From Perognathus longimembris pacificus (taxonomy: Eukaryota; Chordata; Mammalia; Rodentia; Heteromyidae), in assembly GCF_023159225.1 (NCBI RefSeq), contig NC_063171.1:41262647-41326646 (forward strand): a DNA stretch of 64,000 bases, given 5' to 3'. Under the pieces are notes generated by a model. The model saw only the letters and a list, made by a program, of their open reading frames with translations, was not told the DNA's origin and ran no database searches. The position numbers and the translations under genes are program-made. Positions 42,894 to 53,532 of this stretch are shown here, in pieces; positions within the stretch are counted from its first letter, which is position 1; the number at the start of each line of letters is the position of its first letter.

Positions 42894-43112
42894 GGCTGGG
42901 GATATAGCCTAGTGGCAAGAGTGCCTGCCTCGGATACACGAGGCCCTAGGTTCAATTCCCCAGCACCACATATACAGAAAACGGCCAGAAGTGGCGCTGT
43001 GGCTCAAGTGGTAGAGTGCTAGCCTTGAGCGGGAAGAAGCCAGGGACAGTGCTCAGGCCCTGAGTCCAAGGCCCAGGATTGGCCAAAAAAAAAAAGAAAA
43101 AGAAAAAGAAAA
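42894..43112 (+). mobile_element. IDL-Geo-type SINE, GGATACACGAGG subfamily
   Basis: Flanked by AAAATAGTAACAATG repeats; subfamily markers intact. Confidence 0.93.
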
Positions 43113-43199
43113 TAGTAACAATGTAAAGTCTAATAATGGGGAGAAGCTTTCTGTTTCCTCTGGATCTATAGAAATAGATGAAATGGGAAGAATGCAAAA

Positions 43200-43452
43200 A
43201 CTCTTTCTTTCTTTCTTTTTTTGCCAGTCCTGGGTCTTGAACTCAGGGCCTGGGCACTATCTCTGAGCCTCTTTGTGCTCAAGGCTAGCACTCTACTACT
43301 ATGAGAGCCATAGTACCACTTCCTTCTTTTTCTGATTAGTTTATTGGAGATAAGAGTCTCACACTTTCCTACACCTGCTGGCTTCAAATCCCTCAGATCT
43401 CAGCCTCCTGAGTAGCTAGGATTACAGGCATGAGCCACTGGTGCCTGGCTTC
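43200..43452 (-). mobile_element. Alu-like/Geo SINE
   Basis: Antisense with a CTTT-repeat tail. Confidence 0.83.
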
Positions 43453-43456
43453 AATT

Positions 43457-43654
43457 TTTTTTTTTTTTTTTTTTGCCTTAGACTCAGGGCCTGAGCACTG
43501 TCCCTGGCTTCTTTTTGCTCAAGGCTAGCACTCTACCACTTGAGCCACAGCACCAATTCTGGCCTTTTCTATATATGTGGTGCTGAGGAATTGAACCCAG
43601 GGCTTGAGGTACACGAGGCGAGCACTCTTGCCAGTAGGCCATACTCCCAGCCCC
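43457..43654 (-). mobile_element. IDL-Geo-type SINE
   Basis: Antisense, poly(T) at left. Confidence 0.9.
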
Positions 43655-43812
43655 TCTGTGAGACTCATCTCCAATTAACCACCAAAAAGCTGGAAATGCA
43701 GCTGTTCTTCAAGTGGTAAAGCACCAGCCCTGAGTAAAAAAGCTAAGGAACATTACCAAGCCCTGAGTTCAAACCCTAGGACTAGTCGCACACATACACA
43801 TACACACACAAA
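43655..43812 (+). mobile_element. Alu-like/Geo SINE, 3' part, with CA tail
   Basis: Begins within the left arm (GTGAGACTCATCTCC). Confidence 0.75.
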
Positions 43813-43934
43813 GGCATACACCTAAGAGACATCAGCAAAGTCTTTGTGTTGTTGATGAAAGATAGCATTCAGAAAAAAATGACTTTGCTAGGAGAGATAA
43901 TATAGTCATTTGATAAGTCCAACTAAATAATTTG

Positions 43935-44172
43935 ATAGCTGGGCATGTTGGCTCACACCTGCAATACTAGCTACTCAGGAGACAGAGATCTGAGGATCAT
44001 GATTCAAAGCCAGGCTCCACAGGAAAGTCCGTTTATACTCTAATCTCCAATTAACCACCAGAAAACGAAGTGGCGTTGTGGTTCAGGTGGTAGAGGGCTA
44101 ACCTTGAGCTGAAGAGCTCAGGAACAGAGCCCAGGCCCAGAGTTCAAGCCCCATGACTGACAAAAATAATAA
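43935..44172 (+). mobile_element. Alu-like/Geo SINE
   Basis: Good full-length example of this dimer type. Confidence 0.83.
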
Positions 44173-44231
44173 CAATAACTTGATAAATGTATTCAGCTTT
44201 GATGGGATAAGCAGTATTTTCTTTGTTGTTG

Positions 44232-44442
44232 TTTTTTTCTCTGTCGTGGGACTTGACTTAGGGCTGGGGTGCTGTCCCCTTAGCTTTTATGCTCAAGGCT
44301 AGTGCTCTACCACTTTGAGCCATGGCTCTACTTCTGGTTTTCTAGTAGTTAACTGGAATCTCATGAACTTTCTTGCCCTGGCTGGCTCAGAACCAAGATC
44401 CTCAGATCTTAACATTACAGGTGTGAGCCATCAACACCCAGC
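44232..44442 (-). mobile_element. Alu-like/Geo SINE
   Basis: Antisense. Confidence 0.76.
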
Positions 44443-44575
44443 AGTTTTTTGTTTTTAATGTGCACCATTTTCTGTACTTACACTTGAGCTCTGTAGTCAG
44501 CTATGACTCGACTTGCACTTTGTGACTTCCAGGAAGGAAACCTACTGACTTCCTCATTTTACTCCAGGGCAAATA

Positions 44576-45403
44576 CTTGTGTGTGGGGTTTGAACTCAGG
44601 GCCTGGGTGCTATCCTTGAGCTTTTTTTCTTAAAGCTAGCACACTACCACTTGAGCAACATAGCTCCACTCTTGGCTTATTTGATGGTTCATTTAAGATC
44701 AGTCTCCCAGATTTCCCTACCCAGATTGGCTTTGGACAGAGATACATCAGACCTCAGCATCCAGAGCACATGTAATGTGGGGGGGGGGGGGGGGCGGGGG
44801 GGATGGAATCCCGGGTCTCTCCAAGAGTCCACCACTCACACACAGTATCAAGTAAAAAGATGGGTTTATTGGGGAAGTAAAAAGCAGACTGGCCAGGGTC
44901 ACAGCCCAGACTCGGGAGCTGGCACTGCACGACCTGGGCCGTGCTGGGGTTATAAAGACAAATACCACATGGTCAAGCCTGCCACACACAGGTGGTCAAT
45001 TAGGTTATAACACTTAAAGAGCATGCCAGGTCACACACAGGTGGCCAATAGAGTTATAATCTGTCTAATAGTATCTGTTTGAGCCAACCTATCATTCTAG
45101 TTAGAATTGGTGCATGGATTTGGCCTGGCTCACGATGCAGGTGGACACACCTACTCATGGGAGGGCACAGGTTTAACCTTGAACATTCCTTGAGCCTTGC
45201 ACAACTCAGGTGGTCAAGCAGTTTACATAATCTTATCACAGCCAAGGGGGAAGAGGAGATCTTAGTGAAGATGGAGTCAGCTTCTGCTCTCTTTAATCTG
45301 AGATGGAGTCAATCTGACACCCCTCAACAGCCAATGATGGCACTGGCCAGATCTGACTTCCATATTACAGCTAGGATTTTAGGCATGAGCCATCAATGTC
45401 AGG
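44576..45403 (-). mobile_element. Alu-like/Geo SINE split by an LTR
   Basis: SINE pieces 44576-44770 and 45370-45403 flank the LTR; the second piece resumes GCTAGGATTTTAGGCATGAG. Confidence 0.75.
44771..45369 (-). mobile_element. Solo ERV LTR (antisense)
   Basis: About 600 bp with terminal TGTAAT..ATTACA. The minus strand has a TTTATAACCCC TATA region and AATAAACCC. Alike over its length to the LTR at 51014-52220. The left end holds a G16 tract. No viral coding sequence. Confidence 0.82.
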
Positions 45404-45908
45404 TGAAGACAAATAATTTTAAATCCAGTTTCCAAGTAGAGACCCATTCAATTACATGCTAAGTGAAATCTGACTAGCTCTCACAGCTTGCCATGAGATA
45501 ACACACTAGCAAATTTCAGCCAAACTTTCAATCATACCTAAAAACTGGAGGGGAAACACTACACCAGCTTTCTATAATTTGTAACTTCACTATAGAACAA
45601 ACAGTTCAAAAATGAAGCTAAACTCTACCATTTGCTTTTGCTAGCTCTCATTCAATAGTAATTCTACCCACAGCCTGGGTCCTGTGACTCAGGGGCAGAG
45701 CACTTGCATATGTAATGTCCTGGGCTTAACCCACCAGCACCATTAGGAAACTTTTGCTACCATCTGGATAGTTCATGACAAGACAGCTTTAAGTGAAATG
45801 TGAGGACAAATTGGAATTTACAGAACATCCCTGAATTTACTATTGCCCTGCCGTTTTGTTTTGCTTTTTAAGTCTTGCTATGGAAAACAGGCTGACTTTG
45901 GACTCATG
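45404..45908. other. Mostly unique DNA with an ID-like scrap
   Basis: ID-like on plus near 45674-45752; otherwise nothing. Confidence 0.5.
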
Positions 45909-46114
45909 ATTTTTTTTTTTTTTTTGCCAGTCCTGGGCCTTGGGCTCTGGGCCAGAGCACTGTCCCTGGCTTCTTTTTGCTCAAGGCTAGCACTCTGCCA
46001 CTTGAGCCACAGTGCCACTCCTAGCCATTTTCTGTATATGTGTTGCTGGGGAATTGAACCCAGGGCTTCTTGTATAGGAGGCAAGCACTCTTGCCACTAG
46101 GCCATATTCCCAGC
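45909..46114 (-). mobile_element. IDL-Geo-type SINE
   Basis: Antisense full copy. Confidence 0.9.
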
Positions 46115-46428
46115 CTCAAGATTTGTTTTGTTGTTTTGATTCAAGGCTGGTGGCACAGCTACTTGAGGCACGGCTCCACTTCCAGCATATTAGTGGTTAA
46201 CTGGAGATTCTCATGAACTTTCCAGTCCAGGCTGGTCTCAAACAACAATCCTCAGGTCTCAGCCTCCTGAGTAGCGAGGATTAAGGTATAAACCACTGGT
46301 GACCAGCCAGCCCAGCTTTTTGCTAGCTAATTGGAGATGGGAGTCTCAGGATCTTTTCTGCCCTGACTGGCTTCCAATTTCCATATCTCAGCTTCCTGAG
46401 GAGCTAGGATTACAGGTGTGAAGCTTGG
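46115..46428 (-). mobile_element. Two partial Alu-like/Geo SINEs
   Basis: 46135-46306 and left-arm-only 46310-46425. Confidence 0.7.
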
Positions 46429-46614
46429 GTGACCTACTGAAGTTTACTTTTCTGTGTTGAACACCTTATGGGAGGCTGCAGACGCAGGAATAGGGAGGGC
46501 AGAATTAGGATCATCACTAACCTATTACTATATAGTAAAGTATGAACGCAACCAGTAAGTGAAGACACTGCAGTTTTGAGTATATATAGATTAGCTCCAT
46601 GTTGATGGAAGCAG

Positions 46615-46775
46615 GCATGACTCTAGCTGGAGAAGTTTTAAGTCTAGACTCAAGACTATTCATTCCGTGGTTAAATGACCTTGGACAAGTCACTTAAACT
46701 TTCTGAATGTACTTGTGAAACAGTGACGGCACTGGCTGACTCATCAGGGTTACTGATGTGGGATGGGGGTAAAGG
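46615..46775 (+). mobile_element. MIR-like ancient SINE
   Basis: GACCTTGGACAAGTCACTTA followed by the GTGAAACAGTGA region, the MIR core arrangement. Confidence 0.7.
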
Positions 46776-46867
46776 AGTAGATTGGTGGTGGAGATTCTGC
46801 CTAGTATGGATGAGGCTATGAACCGCAAATAGAAAAAAAAAAAAAGGGGACAGCGTTATTGGGTGAA

Positions 46868-47310
46868 AATTCTGTGTGTGCTGGAGCTGGGACTTGACCT
46901 GAAGGCTTGGGCACTGTTCCTAAGGGTTTGTTTTTTTTTTTCTTCAAGGCTGTGAGCCTCCACGGTATATTTGGCTTTTTGGTTTTTTTGTTTTTGGCCA
47001 ATCCTGGGGCTTGGACTCAGGGCCTGAGCACTCTGGCTTCTTTTTGCTCAAGGCTAGCACTCTGCCACTTGAGCCACAGCGCCACTTCTGGCCATTTTCT
47101 GTATATGTGGTGCTGGGGAATTGAACTCAGGGCCTCATGTACATGAGGCAGGCACTCTTGCCACTAGGCCATATCCCCAGTCCCATATTTGGCTTTTTGG
47201 TGGTTAACTGCAGGTAAGAATCCCATAGACTTCACTGCTTGGGGCTGGTTTTGAACTGCTATCCTCAGATCTCAGCCTCGACAACAGCTGAGGTTACAAG
47301 TGTGTGTTAC
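46868..47310 (-). mobile_element. Alu-like/Geo SINE split by IDL-Geo
   Basis: TATTTGGCTTTTTGG at both junctions of the inner copy. Confidence 0.82.
46983..47184 (-). mobile_element. IDL-Geo-type SINE (nested)
   Basis: Antisense; lies between exact repeats of the host. Confidence 0.92.
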
Positions 47311-47869
47311 CAAGGAGCACCTTTTCATACACGTTTCATGGGAGCTTGACAGCAGAGGCAATGTGCGTTCACATTTGGCTTTTCCACGGTTCTGAGGTCT
47401 CGTGGTGGGTAGACAGGCACCTGGATGTCAGCCAACATTTCCCGGAACTCCAAACCTCGTGTTCTTCTCCCTGGCCCGGTGACTGTTTCCTTCCGAAAGA
47501 GCAAGGGAAGGTCTGAGCGCATATGAGGTGATCCGGGGGGAACAGCTCTGTAGGTAACCTCGCCACCAGCACGTGGGAGGAGGCGACTCCGTTCGCCTCA
47601 CAGGAGCGGGTTTCCAGGTCATCCGAGATCTCGAACATTCCTGCTTCTCCAAGAGGCCAATGCCCTCTCGCCAACCTCCACTTCTCTCCACTGGGTCCTC
47701 GCGGGCGGGGAGAGTGGGAGTGTGAAGTTGTCCAAGTTTAAGAACCTAAGGGTGAACTCTAGGGCTTTCTAAAGGAGGCTCAGAGCCCGGGCAGGGCGAC
47801 GCCTTGTAGCCCTTAAAATCTCCATCCCCCACACAGCCCCAAACAAGCACACAAGCGACCAGACCCAGG
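47311..47869. other. Unique DNA upstream of the JTB promoter
   Basis: No gene recognised; short ORFs here lack family signals. Confidence 0.5.
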
Positions 47870-48560
47870 AAACCCACCGCCGCCAGCCACTCGGTTCCCG
47901 CTACCACCGCCCCACGGCGCTCAGCCAATGGGCGGCCCAGTTTCTGCGCAAGCGCGGTAGGCCAATTCCCAGCGCGTAGAGGACTGAAGACTACAAATCC
48001 CAGCAGGCGTCGGGACGCTGGCGGCGCTCGCGCCGCGCCTGGGGAATCCTCCAGGAGCAAGATGGCCGCGCCGGGGGCGGTGGCTCGAAGAACCCGGAGC
48101 TAGCTAGGTCCGGGAGCCCCGGCAGGCCCTTCCTCCAGTACCCCGAGCGCCCCGCAGAAAGCATCGCGCTCCTAACCGATAGACGCATGTCGACTTTGCT
48201 CGCTGTGGCCATGGGGTCTTCCCCGTAAAGTCTCGGCTGTGACGGGGACGGGGAACTCGCGACTTCCAGTCGCTCGGAGCTGGAACTCTGGAGGGGGACG
48301 CGGCTCGCGGCGGGTCCCGGAGGTCCTTTTGTTCCGGCGAGTGCGACTTGCTGCGCTCCATGCCTGCGGGCGTGGGGAGGCGTGGCCTCCCCCTAGGCCG
48401 GCACCTCTACTGGCTGCTCTGCACTGTCATCTTAAAGCTGTGGTGAGGAGGGACGAATGGGAGGGAAAGGAGGGCGCGGGGAGGGGGGGCACCGCTCGTC
48501 CCCGCCCCCGGGGATGGATGCGGGACTCACCTGCTGCGCACCACGGAGGCGGGGGGAGGG
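47870..48560 (+). promoter_or_regulatory. JTB: JTB CpG-island promoter
   Basis: CpG-rich DNA with two CCAAT boxes (47924-47928 and 47962-47966), a ZNF143/SBS-type element at 47990-48008 (ACTACAAATCCCAGCAGGC), and a YY1-like CAAGATGGCCGCG at 48058-48070. There is no TATA box. The start of transcription is inferred to be between about 48010 and 48260. Confidence 0.8.
48360..48442 (+). CDS. JTB: JTB exon 1 coding part
   Basis: 83 bp, the signal peptide exon, MPAGVGRRGLPLGRHLYWLL to KLC, ending two bases into Cys. Confidence 0.95.
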
Positions 48561-51500
48561 GGGCGGGGGAAGGAATACCCTGTTTTCTGGATTCTGACCT
48601 TTGCCCTTCTTCTCCTTGCCTCCCCTCCCCCCACACATCTGCTGCAGTCAAGCCGAGGCATCCGCACCAGACAAGCTGTCAGGTGAGTGATGGCCCCGGA
48701 ACCAGAAACCTTCATAGTTTTCGCTTTTCACGTCGTCCTCTTGTACCCAGTGCTTCGATTGGAAAAGGGCGGGGCCGCAGGGAACGAGGGGCAAGGAAGC
48801 TGGATGGGTAGATCCTTTGAGGGAAACGTTTACTGAATGTTCTGGGGCTGCCATTTCTTTCCCGTTTTCAGTGAGCACCTCAACTTTACCGTGCTGGTTG
48901 GTGGAAGAGTTTGTAGTGGCAGAAGAGTGCACCCCATGTTCTAGTTTCCAGGCGGTGAGTAACTATTTACTCCTCCTCCCCCCCCCCCAAGAATCACAGA
49001 CAGGAGAAGAGGGTTCATAAGGAGGTTTATTAGTGGGGCTATAGTTCCCACAGGAGAGGGAGCTACATGGGGTCTGCACCTTATCCAGGTGGCAGCTTCC
49101 CTCTCTGGGGGTAAAGGGGAAGTAGTTAGGTAGTGAGTAGGAGTGGCTCATTAGGTATGGGTGGATCTGGGGGCTAGTGGGAGGAGCTGAGGACCCAAGG
49201 CAGGGGAAATGATAACACACACACCCCCTTTTATTCCCTGGAATACTCAAAGACTTAGCATGTCTTTGCATTGTTTTTTTCTTCCTTTTCCTTGCAGTCT
49301 TAGTGTATGTCCAAATAGAAACTTGTTTTCCTTCTGGAAATGTGATTTTTTATTTCCATTCAACTTATAGCTATGTCCTATTCTCATTTTAGTAGATTCT
49401 GAATCTATCCTTGCCTACACTCTTACCCCTGAAGAATTTTTTGTACTGATTTGAACTCAGGACCCCAGCATTTATCTTTTCTGCTCAAGGGTGGTGCTCC
49501 ACCACTTGAGCCACAGCTCCACTTACAGCTTTTTGGTGGTTAATTGAACATAAGAGTCTTGAGAGTTTGTCTGCCTGGGCTAGTTTTGAAGTATTATCCA
49601 TAGATCTCAGCTTTCTGAGTCCCTGAGGCGTGACCCATTGGTACCTAGCACACCTGAAATTCTTTCCAACCCATCCACTTAGAGAACCACCAGCTCCATC
49701 ATCCACATCAAAATTCCTCACTAGCTCTCTCTTGCCTACTACCTCTGGCCATAGCATTTAGGCATCTGCAGCCTTCTGTTTCTCCTGCTGCCTCTTGGTA
49801 AGATGTGCTTTGGTTCTTTTCTTCTGGCAGAAAACCACCCCTGAGTGTGCTTCTACAGGATATGTGGAGAAAATCACATGCAGTTCATCTAAGAGGAGTG
49901 AGTTCAAAAGGTAAGAACTATTACTTTTCAAGATCACCTCTTTTATTCCTATGAGTAGACAGTCCCAGCCCTTTCTGATGGTCTGGGTATAGTACGACAT
50001 ATTAGAAAAAAGTTGAAAGCCAAGTCCTAGCTCTGTTCTTTTTTTTTTTTTTTTTTTTTTGGCCAGTCCTGGGCCTTGGACTCAGGGCCTGAGCACTGTC
50101 CCTGGCTTCTTTTTTGCTCAAGGCTAGCCCTTTACCACTTAGAGCCACAGCACCACTTCTGGTTTTCTGATGGTTAGTTGGAGATAAGAGTCTCACAGAC
50201 TTCCCTGCCTGATTTGACTTTGAACTGTGATATTCAGATCTTAGCCTCCTAAGTAGCTAGGATTATAAGTGAGAGCCACCAGTGCCTGGCTTGTCCCTGA
50301 GCTTTTCATGCTCCATAGTGCTCCATCTCTTGAGCTGCAGCTCTACTTCTAGATTTTTTTTTTAGTAGTTTTAGAGGAGATAAGAGTCTCACAGACTTCC
50401 TGCCCAGGCTGCCTTTGAACCATGATCCTTAGATCTCAGCTTCCTGAGTAGTTAGGATTACAGGCATAAGCCACTGGCACCCAATTCTCATCAGTACATT
50501 TAATTAGGGGCTGGTACAGTGTGAGTTCAGTCCACATTTTTTTTTTTGCCAGTCCTGGGGCTTGGACTCAGGGCCTGAGCACTATCCCTGGCTTCTTTTT
50601 GCTCAAGGCTAGCACTCTACCACTTGAGCCACAGCACCACTTCTGGCTTTTTCTATATATGTGGTACTGAGGAATCGAACCCAGGGCTTCATGTATACGA
50701 GGCGAGCACGTTTACCACTAGGCCATATTCCCAGGCCCCAGTCCACAACATTGTAAAAAAAAAAAAAAAGGACAAGGAAAAATAGCAAAATTAGTTTGTT
50801 TTAGCTCTTCTTTTTTCACTAGAGACTGTCAAGAAATAGGCTAACTCTGGCTTCCTTTTTTACTTTTGCATATTATTTTGGTTAGGCTGAAGTAAAGGTG
50901 GGAGATTAGGGACTGGGCTTGTGGCTCAAGTGGCTAGGCAAGGGCAAGGCCTTGAGTTCAAACCCTGGTACAACTTTTTTTAAAGTAGAAATTGTCAGAC
51001 TTTCCCTGGGACTTGTAATATGGAGGTCAGATCTGGCCAGCACCGTCACTGGCTGTTGAGGGGTGTCAGATTGACCCCATCTCAATTAAAGAGAGCAGAA
51101 GCTGACTCCATCTTCACTAAGATCTCCCTACCTCTGAGCCTCAGGGTTGGGAGTGTGCCCTGTCTGCTCAGTGAAGAGCCAGAGTGAAGGACCAGAGTAA
51201 CTCCGTATTGTACTAAGACCCCATTCCGTACCTGACTGACCTTACTGTAAGCCCTACCCTCCACCCCTCACTTTCCAGTAAAGATCATAAACACCCATAA
51301 GAATGACCAGATGGCTGAAACTGATTAAGGGTCAGTCAGAGAAGAAAAACAAGTTTTGGACTTACTCCAGAACTCCCGAACCCAGGTGTGGTTTCCATTA
51401 TCTAATTAAAACCCCGCAGCTGTGCATGTATCCCTATGGCTTAACCAATCAACTTTAAATGTGTCATCCCTTGATCGACAATGACCCTTTCCAGATTCCT

Positions 51501-52404
51501 TCCCGCCACCAAATGCGCCAAACATGCTTTAGAATTATTTTATAATTTTCCCACGGTGTGTGTTGATTTGTTAAAAATTACTATGATGTATGCTAAGCCT
51601 TGCCTTCCCCAAAGAATGTATAAAACAGCTGGAAGCCCTAGGCTTAGGGCCTTTTAGCGTCACCAGCTAGCTTACTGAGTGCGCAGAGGACCGAGCTAGC
51701 CTGAAATAAATTGGTCTTGGTCTCTGGTGGTCTCTCGGGGGATCCGAACTCCAGCATTTCACTCAGAACCCAGGGAAGTTCCCCTTCACTAAGATGAGAT
51801 TGTGTAAACTGCTTGACCACCTGAAGCATGGAAGGTTCAAGGAATGTTCAAGGTTAAGCCTGTGCCCTCCCATGAGTAGGCGTATCTACCTGCATCATGT
51901 GAGCCCCACCAAATCCATGCGCCAATTCTAACTAGAATGATAGGTTGGTTCAAACAGATACTGTGAGACAGACTGTAACTCCACTGGTCACCTGCGTGTG
52001 GCAGGTTTGACTATGTGATGTTTGCCTTTATAAACAGGCCTGAAAGGCCGCATGTGCTCGCAGTTTCAGCTCCTGAGTCTGGGCTGTGACCCTAGCCGGT
52101 CAGTGCACTTTTTACTTCTCCAATAAATCCATCCTTTTATCATCTTTTTGCTGGAGACTGAGTGGTGGACTCTAGGAGGAACCAGGAATCCCCTCCCTTG
52201 GGGGGGATGACTCCATTACAGGAATAAGTCTTCTTTTCTGCCTTCAGCTGCCGCTCAGTTCTGATGGAACAACACTTATTCTGGAAATTCGAAGGGGCTG
52301 TGGTGGCTGTGGCATTGGTCTTCGCCTGCCTAGTGATCATTCGTCAACGACAGTTGGACAGAAAGGCTTTGGAAAAGGTCCGAAAGCAAATTGAGTCCAT
52401 ATAG
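48360..52404 (+). CDS. JTB: JTB, jumping translocation breakpoint protein
   Basis: JTB, a small type I membrane protein linked to mitochondria, cytokinesis and jumping translocations. Five coding exons (48360-48442, 48648-48682, 48872-48954, 49831-49910, 52248-52404) give 145 residues, one fewer than human. It has an N-terminal signal peptide (GRHLYWLLCTVILKLC), a cysteine-rich extracellular domain (PCWLVEEFVVAEECTPCSSF, TPECASTGYVEKITC), and in the last exon a transmembrane helix (GAVVAVALVFACLVII) before a basic tail ending KQIESI. A 1.2-kb sense-oriented LTR composite fills the end of intron 4. RAB13 lies upstream on the same strand and CREB3L4 converges. Confidence 0.97.
48648..48682 (+). 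CDS. JTB: JTB exon 2
   Basis: 35 bp, QAEASAPDKLS. Acceptor GCTGCAG and donor GTGAGT. Confidence 0.92.
48872..48954 (+). CDS. JTB: JTB exon 3
   Basis: 83 bp, STSTLPCWLVEEFVVAEECT to FQA. Confidence 0.96.
48990..49215 (-). mobile_element. ERV LTR fragment (antisense) in JTB intron 3
   Basis: Paralogue of 18369-18655; reads AATAAACCTCC on the minus strand. Begins about 35 bp after exon 3, next to a C-tract. Confidence 0.55.
49436..49651 (-). mobile_element. Alu-like/Geo SINE
   Basis: Antisense, in JTB intron 3. Confidence 0.76.
49831..49910 (+). CDS. JTB: JTB exon 4
   Basis: 80 bp, KTTPECASTGYVEKITCSSS to EFK, ending two bases into Ser. Confidence 0.96.
50037..50487 (-). mobile_element. Two Alu-like/Geo SINEs
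   Basis: 50037-50290 and 50291-50487, both antisense, JTB intron 4. Confidence 0.8.
50537..50736 (-). mobile_element. IDL-Geo-type SINE
   Basis: Flanked by CAGTCCACA. Confidence 0.9.
50906..50980 (+). mobile_element. Geo-half fragment
   Basis: GTGGCTCAAGTGGCTAGGC to GTTCAAACCCTGG. Confidence 0.65.
51014..52220 (+). mobile_element. ERV LTR split by a second LTR, JTB intron 4
   Basis: Outer LTR with TGTAAT..ATTACA ends, TATA-like TTTATAAACAGG (about 52029) and AATAAA at 52122-52127, in the sense of JTB. Flanks GGACT and GGAAT may be a worn 5-bp duplication. The insertion at 51124-51784 divides it. Confidence 0.82.
51124..51784 (+). mobile_element. Second ERV LTR-like insertion
   Basis: 661 bp between two copies of TTCACTAAGAT (51113-51123 and 51785-51795). 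Contains GTATAAAAC (TATA, about 51618) and AATAAA at 51705-51710 in LTR-like spacing. The long flanking repeat is unusual for an LTR, so borders are uncertain. Confidence 0.6.
52248..52404 (+). CDS. JTB: JTB exon 5, transmembrane and stop
   Basis: 157 bp encoding CRSVLMEQHLFWKFEGAVV and the rest of the transmembrane helix, then LDRKALEKVRKQIESI and TAG. The acceptor lies 27 bp beyond the end of an LTR. Confidence 0.97.
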
Positions 52405-52570
52405 CTACATTTCAGCCTATTATCCTGGGTATTACAGACCATATCTCACACAGAGAAGTGGAGTGCACTGATTTGCACCCTTGGTTCTTTGGAGCCTTGT
52501 GGTTCCCTCTTTCCCCATCTTCCTTCAGATCATTGATGTGCATAATAAAGAGTAAAATAGTTTTCTTCTC
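52405..52570 (+). terminator. JTB: JTB 3' UTR and poly(A) signal
   Basis: AATAAA at 52544-52549 ends a short 3' UTR of about 160 bp. Confidence 0.88.
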
Positions 52571-52657
52571 GTCAGTAGTTTGGTTTGGAACAAGAAGTCA
52601 TGGAGGCAGAGGGACTGGGAGAAAGGGGTAGCACTATAACAAGTACATATCTTTCCC

Positions 52658-53005
52658 CATCTTTTTTTTTTATCAGTTGTGGAACTTGAACTCAGGGCCT
52701 GAGCACTGTCCCTGAGCTTTTTTTGCTCAAGGCTAGCATGCTACCACTTGAGCCACAGCAACACTTGCAGCTTTTTCTGTTTATGTGGTACTGAGGAATC
52801 AAACCCTGAGCTTAATGCATGCTAGGCAAGTACTTGACCACTGAGCTACATTACCAGCCTCTGAGACCAGAAAACAGGAAGTGGCACTGTGGCTCAAAGT
52901 GGTAGAGTGTTAGCCTTGAGCAAAAAAACTCAGGGGCAGCCCCCAGGACTTGAGTTCAAGGCCCATGACCAACAACAGCTATAACAACAAAAGCCCTTGT
53001 CTCAA
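52658..53005. mobile_element. IDL-Geo SINE (-) and Geo half (+) between JTB and CREB3L4
   Basis: Antisense 52658-52860; plus-strand right half 52861-53005. They fill the space between the convergent 3' ends. Confidence 0.8.
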
Positions 53006-53019
53006 AAAACAAACAAATT

Positions 53020-53338
53020 TTGGGATGTAACTTTAATTAGTTTATTGCTCTGTAAAAACTCATTTCCCCTCAACCTTTTAGCCCAGAAAGAATCACAGAT
53101 ACTTTTAGCCCAAAAATCACAGATACTTAACAAATATACTTGAGGCACATACCCTCACACTTAGCTAGACTGGGCCTCAGGATACAGACACCTAGAGTGT
53201 CCTGAAGTGATTCAGACCCCTAAGGGCAAGAGACCTGAGTCAGACATCAGATTTGAGCAGAGACATGGGGTGCCCTGGATTCCTTACTGTGATTGGGAAG
53301 GGGACCAGGAGGGACTCTGTCCCAGCTCACATCTCATC
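53020..53338 (-). terminator. CREB3L4: CREB3L4 3' UTR and poly(A) signal
   Basis: The minus strand reads AATAAA at 53041-53046, about 295 bp past the stop. The end is inferred near 53020-53025. Confidence 0.75.
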
Positions 53339-53532
53339 TCACATCTCATCTGTGTGCAGCACAGTTCTAACATGCCCCCTGGATCCATGCTTCACTCCCA
53401 TCTTCTCAAGCAGTGTCATTGTTGAGCTGTTTCTGCTCTGAGCTCCCAGTGGCTCCCCCTGCTTGGGCTCTACCACTGGAGTCTCCAGACTTTCTGTTAT
53501 GTCCTTATGAGTCAAGATATTTCTGGAAATCA
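53339..53532 (-). CDS. CREB3L4: CREB3L4 last coding exon
   Basis: 194 bp, [20 protein letters not shown] to [10 protein letters not shown] and TGA at 53339-53341. A SINE ends about 28 bp upstream of its acceptor. Confidence 0.95.

Noticed and set aside
44771..45369. Possible intact provirus near the LTRs
   Set aside because: The LTRs are solitary; no gag, pol or env frame occurs between or beside them.
48239..48811. 190-codon plus-strand ORF over JTB exons 1-2
   Set aside because: Reads through JTB introns in another frame; the spliced JTB frame is supported by homology.
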